From Pseudomarimonas sp964350895 (GTDB taxonomy: Bacteria > Pseudomonadota > Gammaproteobacteria > Xanthomonadales > Xanthomonadaceae): a DNA stretch of 64,000 bases. The position numbers were made by a program, and so were the translations under genes. Positions 22,865-31,219 of this stretch are shown in pieces. Location: positions 1-64,000 of the forward strand of contig CAYGMG010000001.1 of assembly GCA_964350895.1 (NCBI GenBank), given 5' to 3'. Under the pieces are notes generated by a model. That model worked only from the letters and a program-made list of their open reading frames with translations, made no database searches and had not been told where the DNA came from. Numbering within the stretch: position 1 is the stretch's first letter; each line of letters opens with the position of its first letter.

Positions 22865-23172
22865 GCCACTGCCCGCAGCAGTGCGGCGAGCCAGCGCGCG
22901 TCGACCCCTGGAGGAATCACCAGCACCACGTCCGAAGCAAGGCGCAAGCTCAACGACCCACCATCGCTCCGAGGCGCAGCATTGATCGACACTGGCACGA
23001 GTGACTGCGGCGCCTCCGTCAAGCCACCGTCCCGACCCAAACGGTCGACCCAGCGTAGAAACGTCTTGTAGTTGAGGTCATGCCGTCGGCAATACGCCGC
23101 CCGGCTCAAACCGCTGCTACCCGCCGCGCCCACATGCCGCGACCAGAACTCTCTTCCTCGATGCATCGACAT
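22858..23172 (-). CDS. tnpA: IS66 accessory protein TnpA
   Basis: A 104-residue protein of the IS66 accessory TnpA type, with an N-terminal helix-turn-helix (EFWSRHVGAAGSSGLSRAAYCRRHDLNY). A C-terminal strand region follows (VVLVIPPGVDARWLAALLRA). The ATG at 23172 is favoured over a start at 23190 because GGAG lies six bases before it. First gene of the element; its start lies 60 bases inside the right inverted repeat. Confidence 0.9.
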   Translation of the reverse strand: MSMHRGREFWSRHVGAAGSSGLSRAAYCRRHDLNYKTFLRWVDRLGRDGGLTEAPQSLVPVSINAAPRSDGGSLSLRLASDVVLVIPPGVDARWLAALLRAVAC

Positions 23173-23248
23173 CCCGCACTCCACCGGCAAATCCGAAGGG
23201 TGCGGTGGCGGATCGGCGCTGGGGAAGGTGTCGTGGGCGGACGCTTAC

Positions 23249-23602
23249 ACAGTAACTCGGCTAGGGCTCCGTAGACGACTGCAGGCCGAATGCTCAGTAT
23301 CAGGCAAATGAGCCTACTTGCGAACGCACACTCCTGGCCGGAATCGGTCCTTCCAAGCTCCGCTGTTCCGAGCTTGCGAGCCGCACCGATGCTCCGCGGG
23401 TGACCAGGGCAACCGGAATCGCTGTCCAGCTCGGGCCGGAACAGCTGACCACGACGAACCGCAGCAGGTGTCCACCTTCAACCGTGATCCGCAACTTGCG
23501 CCTCACTTGGCCAATAGCTACGGCTATTGGCCTCGCTCCGGCACGGCGTCCATCGCGACCATGCCGGCGCGATCCCTCTACCGCTTCATCCGTTACAGTC
23601 CA
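23249..23602. other. Non-coding gap right of IS66
   Basis: About 350 bases between the IS66 right end and the DUF3999 stop. Short open frames on both strands do not look like proteins. The only clear structure is the hairpin at 23509-23532. Confidence 0.5.
23509..23532 (-). terminator. Perfect 10-bp hairpin downstream of the DUF3999/DUF2339 pair
   Basis: GGCCAATAGC-TACG-GCTATTGGCC pairs perfectly over ten bases with a four-base loop (UACG on the plus strand, CGUA on the minus). It lies 70 bases beyond the end of the minus-strand DUF3999 gene and could stop that transcript, though no T run follows on either strand. It could equally be a repeat element. Confidence 0.4.
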
Positions 23603-24982
23603 CTAGTTGCTGCGGTCTGCGGACTCGGGCTGTTTGAGCAGCTTCAGCGCGATGACGATGACGCTGCCGGCGACGGCGATCAGCACGATCCAGAGTAGTG
23701 CGGTCTTCCAGTCGATGGGGGCGCGCGCCGGAACCAGGGCCGACTCGCCGGCAAGCTCGCTGCGCGGGCCAAGTGTGACCGCCAGCGGCTGCCAGTCCTT
23801 GCCGCGCTGCTGGCGGATGGCGGCGAGCACGGCGCGGGTCGGGGCGTCGGTGCGGCGGGCGCTGCCGGAACCTGCGGCCAGCCGGTAAGGCGGCTCCGAC
23901 TCGGCCAGGAACAGCAGTCGATCAGGACGATAGCCGAGCAGCAGGCTCGGGGCCTTGGCAGGCTGATCGGTCAGCTGCAGGCGCCAGTGGCGGTCACGCA
24001 CGCCAGACAGCAGCTGCGCCGGGCTGGCCACCCGCTCGCCATCGATCTGCCATTGATAGCGCTCACCCGCGCCGCGGCTACGCCAGCTGTCGACCTCGGC
24101 GAAGCGGCTGGAGAGCTGCGCCTGCAGCACCCAGTTGCCCTCGCCGGCCTGCAGGTTCCAGGCCTCGATGCGCAGGGCGCCGGGCAGGCGGTACTGCCAG
24201 CCGCCATCATTCATCGGGCTGCCTTCCAGTCGCAGCCAGCGCAGCGGCTCGCGCTCGGTGATCGGCGCATCGCGACGCTCGATGCGCACCGCCGAGATCG
24301 CGCCGCGCGCGGAGTCTTCGCTGTGACGCAGGCGCAGATAGCGCTCGGGAGCGTGGTCCAGCGCCAGCCGGGTCAGGGCCAGGCGGTGGCCATTCTGAGC
24401 CAGGCGATACAGCGAGGTCGGCGCAGCAGCTGGCTTCCAGCGCTGCAGGTCGCTGCTGCTCAACACTTCGATTCGTGCGCGCCAGATGTCGTCCTCACCG
24501 GCAGGGTCGACCAGCACGGCACGTACGCTGCGCGAATCGCCGCCGAGATCGAGGATCAGCTCGGGCGTGCCGTCCGGCCCGGCTGCGCCAGCGTCGGGAA
24601 CCTGCCAGCTCAGCGCCACGCCGGCCGACTCGAAGCGCCCGCTGGACAAGCCTGCAGGCCCGGCAGATGCGGCGGGCAACAGGAACCAGGGCACGCTCTC
24701 GATCCGCGGCTCACCCTCGACCAGCGACTCGCGCGGCGACTGCATGGCGGCCGGCTGCGCACGGCCCGCGGCATCCAACACGGCGATGTCGCGCAGCAGC
24801 GGATCGGCAAGTACGGCGTGGACCGGCTCGTCGATCAGCACCTCGTAGGCAGGCTCGCCGGCGCGCGGCAGCTCAATGGGCCACTGCCAGGCAAACTCAT
24901 CGGCCTGTGCCTGTGCCTGCACTGGCGCCTGGGCCAGAAGCATGGCAGCCAGCAGCCACCCTCCCGCGTATCGGCAACTCAT
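23603..24982 (-). CDS. DUF3999 domain-containing exported/membrane protein
   Basis: A 459-residue protein with a signal peptide (GGWLLAAMLLAQAPVQAQA), a long periplasmic beta-rich region and one C-terminal membrane helix (TALLWIVLIAVAGSVIVIAL). The sequence FAWQWPIELP near the N terminus and the late PSLLLGYRPDRLLFLAESEPPY are the features of DUF3999. Genes of this family are commonly paired with DUF2339 genes, as here, where the DUF2339 stop overlaps this start by four bases. They probably act together in the envelope; the role is not known. Confidence 0.88.
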   Translation of the reverse strand: MSCRYAGGWLLAAMLLAQAPVQAQAQADEFAWQWPIELPRAGEPAYEVLIDEPVHAVLADPLLRDIAVLDAAGRAQPAAMQSPRESLVEGEPRIESVPWFLLPAASAGPAGLSSGRFESAGVALSWQVPDAGAAGPDGTPELILDLGGDSRSVRAVLVDPAGEDDIWRARIEVLSSSDLQRWKPAAAPTSLYRLAQNGHRLALTRLALDHAPERYLRLRHSEDSARGAISAVRIERRDAPITEREPLRWLRLEGSPMNDGGWQYRLPGALRIEAWNLQAGEGNWVLQAQLSSRFAEVDSWRSRGAGERYQWQIDGERVASPAQLLSGVRDRHWRLQLTDQPAKAPSLLLGYRPDRLLFLAESEPPYRLAAGSGSARRTDAPTRAVLAAIRQQRGKDWQPLAVTLGPRSELAGESALVPARAPIDWKTALLWIVLIAVAGSVIVIALKLLKQPESADRSN

Positions 24983-27771
24983 GCCTTGTCCTCCTCCTGC
25001 TGTGCACGCGGCGGTGAAGGCGCCAGATAGCCGATCACGGTGAGCAGGGCACCGACCGCCAGGAAGGAAACGATTCCCGGCATGTTACCCATGTGCTGGC
25101 GATCGATCAGCACCAGCTTGGCCAGCACCACGCCCATCAGGATGGCGCCCCCCAGCCACAACGGGTAGTTCCCGCGCCTGGATCCCGCGACCCAGGCGAT
25201 CACACCGACGATGCTCCAGACCACGGTGAGGCTGGTCTGGCCCAGCATCGAGCGGCCCAGCGCCTCGTTCCAGGGCACCCCACCGAGGTGATGGACCGAA
25301 CGCAGGGTCGCCGCGCTGAGCCAGGCGAAGCCGGCCAGCGCAACAACACTGAGCAGCGGCTTGCGCAGATCCGCTCGCGACAGCATTGCGACCCGCGCCA
25401 GCAGGACGAGTACGACCAGCTGGGCCAGCTCCAGCGGATTGAACAGCGGCAGGAAGGGCAAGGGCGCTGCAGCGCCACGTGACCACAGGCTGAGCCCCCA
25501 AGCGAGCGCAAGCGCGGCGCCTGCCGGTATCAGCCAGCGCCAGCGATACTCGGCAAAGCGCGCCTGCAGCGGCCAGCCGGCAGCCAGCCTAGGGGGCACG
25601 GCAAAGGCGAACAGCAGGCTCAGCGGCAGCAGCGCGGCAAGCCCTGCCCAGACGCCCTCGTGCTGCAGCGACTGAGCGACCAGCTGCGACACCTCGATGC
25701 CGCCTGCCAGCGCGACGATCGACAGCACCAGCACGTGTCCCCAGGACAGCCCGCGCTGCCAGGGCTGGGAAAGCCGGTGCAGGACAAGCGCGGTGGCTGC
25801 GACCCACGCCGGCCAGGCGAGCAAGGTGCTGCCTTTGAAACTTCCCTGATCCAGCCCGACCAGGGCCATGACCAGCGCGCCGAGCTGAACCACGATGGCA
25901 AGCCCGCCCATCCGCGACCATTCGAAGCGAGCGCGCAGCCAAGCGGCGAGCAAGGCACTGCCGGCAACCCACAGCAGGATCACCGCCGGCTCCCAGCGCG
26001 AGGGCACGGCGTCGATGATCTCGCGCAGCCAGGCAATCGCCCAGACCATGCCCATGGCGATGAACCACAGCCAGCCGAGAATGCCCGGGAAGCGCGAGCG
26101 CTGCAGCTGCAGGGCCACCAGGCCGAGCGAGGCGGACAGCACCAGCCCGCCGGCGAACACGCCGTTGCGCCAGTGCGGCGCATCGAAAGGCAGCGCATCG
26201 ATGGAGAACAGCCAGGCAAAGCCGGCGACCATCTGCAGGATCAGGCCTGAGCACCACTGCGACCAACGGTCGTGGCGCAGGCCCAGCCAGACCAGGGCCG
26301 CGCCCTCCAGCGCCCAGACCTGCGCGGTGATCTGCGCATCAAGCGCCAGCGGCACGGCGGCGGTGGCAAAACCCACCGCCAGCACGGCAAAGCTGAAGCG
26401 CAAGGTGCCCAGCCGATCATTGCCGCGCAGCCACCAGGCGAGCGCGGCGTAGAGTCCGGCGACCAGCACCGCCGCCATCGCCAGCGCCAGCGGCCGGTCA
26501 GCCAGCAGGCCCGCCTGCAGTCCAGCAGCCACCAGCGGCGTGCCGAATACCAGGGTGCCATCCACCGCGCGCTGCGGCGGATACGGCGAGCGCAGCGCAT
26601 ACAGCAGGGCGATGGCGACGTAGTAGAGGAAGAACAGGACCAGGAAGGGCTGGGTGCTCGGATAGAACTCCGGCTGGTAATAGCGGTGCGCCCACAGCGT
26701 GCCGACTACGAAGGTGAAGGCGAACCCGACCAGGTTGAGAATCCGCCACGGCCGCACCCAGGCAACGCCGAACACCGCGAGGTTGAGCAGGGCGTAGTAG
26801 CTGAACAGCGCGACGTGATCGCCACTGCCGGTACTGATCAGCACCGGCGCCAGAAAGCCACCGACGCTGCCCAGCACGGCCAGGGCAATCGTGTTCTGGC
26901 GCACTGCGAGGAAGCCCGATGCGGCGACCAGCAGGACGACCAGGGCGAAGGCCGCGCCCGCCGGCAAGACCTGGTAGCGGGCGAAGGCTGCGAACACGGT
27001 GAGCAATAGGATGCCCAGCGCGCCGCCCTGGAGGCTGAGCGCAAACACGCGCTGCTGCTGGCGCCGGATCCAGCCGAACCACAGGCCAGCAAGGCCGCCC
27101 GCGGCGATTCCCGCAAGGCGCAGTTCGATGGGCAGATCGAACACGCCGCGCTCGGCCGCATAACGCAGCAGTCCCGCGACGCCAACAAACAGCACCAGCA
27201 TGCCGATCTTGACCGGCACATTGCCCTCGCGCAGCCAGCCCCAGGCAAGCGCGACCAGGCGCTCTGGCAGGCCAGGCTCGGCCGGCGCCGCCGGCACGGC
27301 GGGTTGCCGCGGCGGTTCGGCAGAGCGCGCAGCCACGGCCGGGCGCGCTGCGCTCTCACGACTTGCCGCGGCGGGCTGCGCCTCGGCCGGCGGTGGACGC
27401 GGCGCCCATGGGTCTCCGGCACTCGCGGAATCTTCAGGTTCAGTAGCAGTCGCGCCGGCGCGGTCCGATGAAACCTCGGGTGGAGAGCCGACGCGCGGCG
27501 CTGCGGGCTGGCCTTGCTCCGCGCTCGATGCCGCAGTCCGCGTTGCGGACGCACCAGCGGAAGACGGGTCCGCCAGCGCCACCTTATGCGCCACGGCCTG
27601 AGCCGCGCGCAGGGCCTGCAGATCGGCGCGCAGCTTCTGCACTTCGCTGGCCAGCTGCAGCAGTCGGGCAAAGATCACCCCGACCAGGCCACCACCGATC
27701 CAGCCCAGCGGCTCGCCCTCCCCGATCACCGCGCCGAGCAGCAGGCCGATGATTGCCAGTACCCAGGTCAT
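24979..27771 (-). CDS. DUF2339 domain-containing polytopic membrane protein
   Basis: A 930-residue protein. It begins with a short hydrophobic segment (LAIIGLLLGAVIGEGEPLGWIGGGLVG), a coiled-coil stretch and a Pro/Ala/Ser/Glu-rich linker of about 120 residues. More than twenty hydrophobic helices follow, with many Trp and Ala. The GWLREGNVPVKIGMLVLFVGVAGLLRYAAERG entry into the helical part is the DUF2339 hallmark. The biochemical function is unknown. It is translationally coupled to the DUF3999 gene, which supports a shared complex in the cytoplasmic membrane. Confidence 0.88.
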   Translation of the reverse strand: MTWVLAIIGLLLGAVIGEGEPLGWIGGGLVGVIFARLLQLASEVQKLRADLQALRAAQAVAHKVALADPSSAGASATRTAASSAEQGQPAAPRVGSPPEVSSDRAGATATEPEDSASAGDPWAPRPPPAEAQPAAASRESAARPAVAARSAEPPRQPAVPAAPAEPGLPERLVALAWGWLREGNVPVKIGMLVLFVGVAGLLRYAAERGVFDLPIELRLAGIAAGGLAGLWFGWIRRQQQRVFALSLQGGALGILLLTVFAAFARYQVLPAGAAFALVVLLVAASGFLAVRQNTIALAVLGSVGGFLAPVLISTGSGDHVALFSYYALLNLAVFGVAWVRPWRILNLVGFAFTFVVGTLWAHRYYQPEFYPSTQPFLVLFFLYYVAIALLYALRSPYPPQRAVDGTLVFGTPLVAAGLQAGLLADRPLALAMAAVLVAGLYAALAWWLRGNDRLGTLRFSFAVLAVGFATAAVPLALDAQITAQVWALEGAALVWLGLRHDRWSQWCSGLILQMVAGFAWLFSIDALPFDAPHWRNGVFAGGLVLSASLGLVALQLQRSRFPGILGWLWFIAMGMVWAIAWLREIIDAVPSRWEPAVILLWVAGSALLAAWLRARFEWSRMGGLAIVVQLGALVMALVGLDQGSFKGSTLLAWPAWVAATALVLHRLSQPWQRGLSWGHVLVLSIVALAGGIEVSQLVAQSLQHEGVWAGLAALLPLSLLFAFAVPPRLAAGWPLQARFAEYRWRWLIPAGAALALAWGLSLWSRGAAAPLPFLPLFNPLELAQLVVLVLLARVAMLSRADLRKPLLSVVALAGFAWLSAATLRSVHHLGGVPWNEALGRSMLGQTSLTVVWSIVGVIAWVAGSRRGNYPLWLGGAILMGVVLAKLVLIDRQHMGNMPGIVSFLAVGALLTVIGYLAPSPPRAQQEEDKA

Positions 27772-27883
27772 ATGTGCAGCGCCCCCGTGATTGCGTCCTG
27801 TTGTCGAGCGGCCGCGGCATTGCGCTCATGGCTGCTGCTCTTGCGCCATTTCCGCTGCGACCCCGGGCCGAAGCATACGGCCT

Positions 27884-29137
27884 TCACAGCCGGTCGGTGG
27901 GCTCCAGTGCCAGCACCTGATCCGGCTGGCGCGGCCCGGGACACTCGGGCACGCGCTGGAGGTAGCTGCGCCAGAGCAGCCAGGCGATGCCGGCCAGCAC
28001 CAGCGAACAGGCGGCAAGGCGCACCGGGCTTGCGCTGGCCCAGGGCGAAAGCAGCCCGGCCACCAGGGTGTTCACCGAAAGTCCGAGCACCATCTGCATC
28101 GACGAAGCACCGCCGCGCTGCCGCGGATACATGTCGAGCAGGGCCATCATCAGGATCGGAAAGGTGATCGCCACGCCCATCGCGTTCAGGCTGATCGGCA
28201 GCACCGCCCACAGCGAATGGCTGTCGACCAGCAGGTGATAGACAAGGTTTGCGGTCACGGCGACGGCGCAGATCGCAAAGCCCAGCGCCGCGGTGGCGTC
28301 GGCGCGCATGCGCCCCGCAAGATGGCTGGAAAGGAAGGCGCCCGTGCTCATGCCGGCAATCATCGGCACGAAGAACCAGCCGAACTGCTGTGCGTTCAAG
28401 CGCAGGATATCCAGCACGAAGGCCGGCGCCGAGGCGATGTAGACGAAGATCGCAGCGAAGTTGAAGCCGCCAGCAAAGCCCAGGCGCAGGAACTGGCGGT
28501 TGCGCAGGATGGCGACGTTGGTCGCCGCCAGCGCCCGCGGCCGCAGTGTCACCCGCAATTCCGGCGGATGGGTTTCCGGCAGCAGGAAGGCAGTCGCCAG
28601 CGCCAGCAGCACGGCAAAGCCGGCCAGGGCCCAGAAAATCGCGTGCCAGGTGGAGAAGGCGATGATCCATCCGCCGATGATCGGCGCCAGTGCTGGCGCC
28701 ACGCTGAACACCATCGAGACCAGGGCCATCAGGCGCTGCGCCGCCGGGCCTTCGACGCAATCGCGGATGATCGCCCGGCCGACGATCTGGCCGGCGCCGG
28801 CCGACATGCCCTGCACGGCGCGGAAGGCCAACAGCTCCCACAGCGAACCGCTCAGCGCGCAGCCAACCGAGGCCAGTGCGAACACCAGTGCGCCAGCGAT
28901 GATCACCGGCTTGCGCCCGAGTGCGTCGGACAGCGGCCCGTGCAGCATCGCCATCAGCGCATAGGCGACCAGATAGGTGGTGATGCTCTGCTGCACCGCC
29001 ATCGGACTGGCGGCGAAGTCGCGCTGCAGGTCTGGAAAGGCCGGGAACAGCGTGTCGATGGCGAACGGGCCGAACATCGACAGCGCGCCCAGCAGCAACG
29101 CCAGGCGGCGCACCGAAGGCGCAGAGGAAGGGCTCAT
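27884..29137 (-). CDS. Bcr/CflA-family multidrug efflux MFS transporter
   Basis: A 417-residue drug:H+ antiporter-1-type transporter. It has MFGPFAIDTLFPAFPDLQRDF in helix 1, the motif A loop HGPLSDALGRKPVII after helix 2, and the RAVQGMSAGAGQIVGRAIIRD segment of helix 4-5 followed by SVAPALAPIIGGWI, the antiporter motif C region. Together these place it in the Bcr/CflA subgroup, which exports antibiotics such as bicyclomycin, chloramphenicol or sulfonamides in characterised members. Monocistronic on the minus strand, with a 112-base gap to the DUF2339 start. Confidence 0.93.
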   Translation of the reverse strand: MSPSSAPSVRRLALLLGALSMFGPFAIDTLFPAFPDLQRDFAASPMAVQQSITTYLVAYALMAMLHGPLSDALGRKPVIIAGALVFALASVGCALSGSLWELLAFRAVQGMSAGAGQIVGRAIIRDCVEGPAAQRLMALVSMVFSVAPALAPIIGGWIIAFSTWHAIFWALAGFAVLLALATAFLLPETHPPELRVTLRPRALAATNVAILRNRQFLRLGFAGGFNFAAIFVYIASAPAFVLDILRLNAQQFGWFFVPMIAGMSTGAFLSSHLAGRMRADATAALGFAICAVAVTANLVYHLLVDSHSLWAVLPISLNAMGVAITFPILMMALLDMYPRQRGGASSMQMVLGLSVNTLVAGLLSPWASASPVRLAACSLVLAGIAWLLWRSYLQRVPECPGPRQPDQVLALEPTDRL

Positions 29138-29262
29138 CGAGCAAGCTTAGCCGATGCCTGGCCGGTCGCCGCAGCCGACTCGCCGGTCCGCCGCCGCTCT
29201 GCGCCGGATGGATCGGCGCGCCATGGCTTGCACTGCCGGCCTTGCGGCCCCACCTTGGGCCG

Positions 29263-31068
29263 ATGAGACATTCCTCCCCTGGCGCCCCTGCGCGGGTCGG
29301 CGACTGGCGCTCGCTGATCCGCCTCGGCCCCTTTCTTGCGCCCTACAAGGGCCGGATCACGGTCGCACTGCTCTGCCTGATCGCCGCCAAGGCGGCCGGC
29401 CTGTCGGTGCCCCTGTTGCTGAAGTCGCTGGTCGACGGTCTCAACGTCGAGGCCAGCCTGCTGGTGGTCCCGGTAGCCCTGCTGCTGGCCTACGGCGCCG
29501 CCCGGCTCTCCGAGCGGGTGTTCACCGAGCTGCGCCAGCTGGTCTTTGCCCGGGTCATGGCACGCACCGCGCGCACGGTGATGCTGCAGGTGTTCCGCCA
29601 TCTGCATGCCCTTAGCCTTAAGTTCCACCTTGAGCGGCGCACCGGCGGCGTGGCCCGCGATGTCGAGCGCGGCGGCGGCGCCATCGGCGACCTGCTCGAC
29701 TGGGCGCTGTACAGCATCCTGCCGACCCTGCTTGAAGTGACCGCGGTGGCGGTGATCCTGCTGACCCTGTACGACGCCGGGTTTGCGCTGATCATGTTCG
29801 CCACCCTGGTCGGCTACATCGTCTGGACCATCCTGGTCACCGAATGGCGCACCCGCTTCTACCGCGCCTCGGTCGAGGCCGACACCCATGCCAGCGCCGC
29901 CGCGGTCGACTCGCTGATCAACTACGAGACGGTCAAGTACTTCAACAACGAGGAGCACGAGGCGCAGCGCTACGATGGCTCGCTGCGCCAGGTCGAGGAC
30001 GCCCAGCTGCGCGCGCGCAGCAGCCTTGCCGTGCTCAACATCGGCCAGAACGCGATCATCACCCTGGGCGTCACCGCCCTGATGTGGCGCGCCGCCAGCG
30101 GGGTGGTCAGCGGCGAGCTGACCGTCGGCGACATGGTGCTGGTCAACGCCTACCTGCTGCAGCTGGCGGTGCCGCTCAACCTGCTCGGCATGATGTACCG
30201 GCAGGTCAAGCAGGCGCTGACCAACCTCGAGCGGCTGTTCGGTCTGCTCGGCGAAGCCCGCGAGATCGAGGACCGCCCGGACGCCCTGGTGCTGAAGGCG
30301 CACCGACCGGAAGTGCGCTTCGAGAACGTGCGCTTCGGCTACGACGCGCGCCGCGAGATCCTGCACGGCATCGACGTGGTCATCCCGCCGGGCGGAACCC
30401 TGGCCGTGGTCGGGCATTCCGGCTCCGGCAAGTCGACCCTCTCGCGCCTGCTTTACCGCTTCTATGACGTGCAGGACGGCGCCATCCGCATCGACGGCCA
30501 GGACCTCCGCGACCTGACCCAGGCCTCGCTGCGCCAGGCCATCGCCATCGTTCCGCAGGACACCGTGCTGTTCAACGACAGCATCCTCTACAACATCCAG
30601 TATGGCCGACCGTCCGCCAGCCGCGAGGAGGTCGAGGACGCCGCCCGCGCCGCGCATATCCACGACTTCATCGTCAGTCTGCCCGATGGCTACGACACCG
30701 CCGTCGGCGAGCGCGGCCTGAAGCTCTCCGGCGGCGAAAAGCAGCGCGTGGCGATCGCCCGTGCCCTGCTCAAGAACCCGGCCATCCTGATTTTCGACGA
30801 GGCCACCTCGGCGCTGGACTCCAAATCCGAGAAGGCCATCCAGGCCGAGCTCGAGCGCATCCAGCTCGGTCGCACCACCCTGGTCATCGCCCATCGGCTG
30901 TCGACAGTGATGAATGCCGACCAGATCCTGGTCATGGACGCAGGCCGGATCATCGAACGCGGCACGCACGCCGAGCTGATCGCCGCCGACGGACACTATG
31001 CAGCGATGTGGCGGCTGCAGCAGTCCGAGCGTACGGCACAGGCCACGGCCGATTCGCCGGTGGCCTGA
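29263..31068 (+). CDS. Atm1/HMT-type ABC exporter (fused permease-ATPase)
   Basis: A 601-residue half-transporter. The six-helix membrane domain has FHLERRTGGVARDVERG, the coupling region DSLINYETVKYFNNEEHEAQRYD and then the ATPase with Walker A VVGHSGSGKST, signature LSGGEKQR, Walker B ILIFDEATSALD and the H-loop IAHRLSTV. The NYETVKYFNNE stretch is the signature of the Atm1/HMT1 (ABCB7) group, which exports glutathione-complexed metals or persulfides. The ATG at 29263 is favoured over a TTG at 29242. It runs divergently from the Bcr/CflA gene. Confidence 0.93.
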   Translation: MRHSSPGAPARVGDWRSLIRLGPFLAPYKGRITVALLCLIAAKAAGLSVPLLLKSLVDGLNVEASLLVVPVALLLAYGAARLSERVFTELRQLVFARVMARTARTVMLQVFRHLHALSLKFHLERRTGGVARDVERGGGAIGDLLDWALYSILPTLLEVTAVAVILLTLYDAGFALIMFATLVGYIVWTILVTEWRTRFYRASVEADTHASAAAVDSLINYETVKYFNNEEHEAQRYDGSLRQVEDAQLRARSSLAVLNIGQNAIITLGVTALMWRAASGVVSGELTVGDMVLVNAYLLQLAVPLNLLGMMYRQVKQALTNLERLFGLLGEAREIEDRPDALVLKAHRPEVRFENVRFGYDARREILHGIDVVIPPGGTLAVVGHSGSGKSTLSRLLYRFYDVQDGAIRIDGQDLRDLTQASLRQAIAIVPQDTVLFNDSILYNIQYGRPSASREEVEDAARAAHIHDFIVSLPDGYDTAVGERGLKLSGGEKQRVAIARALLKNPAILIFDEATSALDSKSEKAIQAELERIQLGRTTLVIAHRLSTVMNADQILVMDAGRIIERGTHAELIAADGHYAAMWRLQQSERTAQATADSPVA

Positions 31069-31219
31069 AGCAGGTGCCAGGCCCCGCGTCGCTTTGATAG
31101 GCTCCCGGCCTTGCTTCTCGGCAGGGCCCGCCAACTGATGAGGAACAGCTCGGACGCACTGAAGCTATCCGGCGGCGCGCGCCGGCGCATTCCCCGCCGT
31201 GGCCCGCGGACAGGACACA

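Larger units (their letters stand above)
20878..23248. mobile_element. Complete IS66-family insertion sequence
   Basis: The ends are a 17-bp perfect inverted repeat: GTAAGCGTCCGCCCACG at 20878-20894 and its complement at 23232-23248. The GTAAGCG start is typical of IS66 ends. The 2371-base element carries tnpA, tnpB and tnpC in order on the minus strand, all open. The 8 bases outside each end (CTTTGAGC on the left, ACAGTAAC on the right) do not match, so the usual 8-bp target duplication is missing. Confidence 0.9.

Noticed and set aside
23318..23698. 126-codon frame across the gap right of IS66
   Set aside because: No ribosome site or domain, and it runs into the antisense of the DUF3999 gene.
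29134..31134. 666-codon minus-strand frame opposite the Atm1-type exporter
   Set aside because: Antisense shadow of a gene with full Walker A, signature and Walker B motifs.
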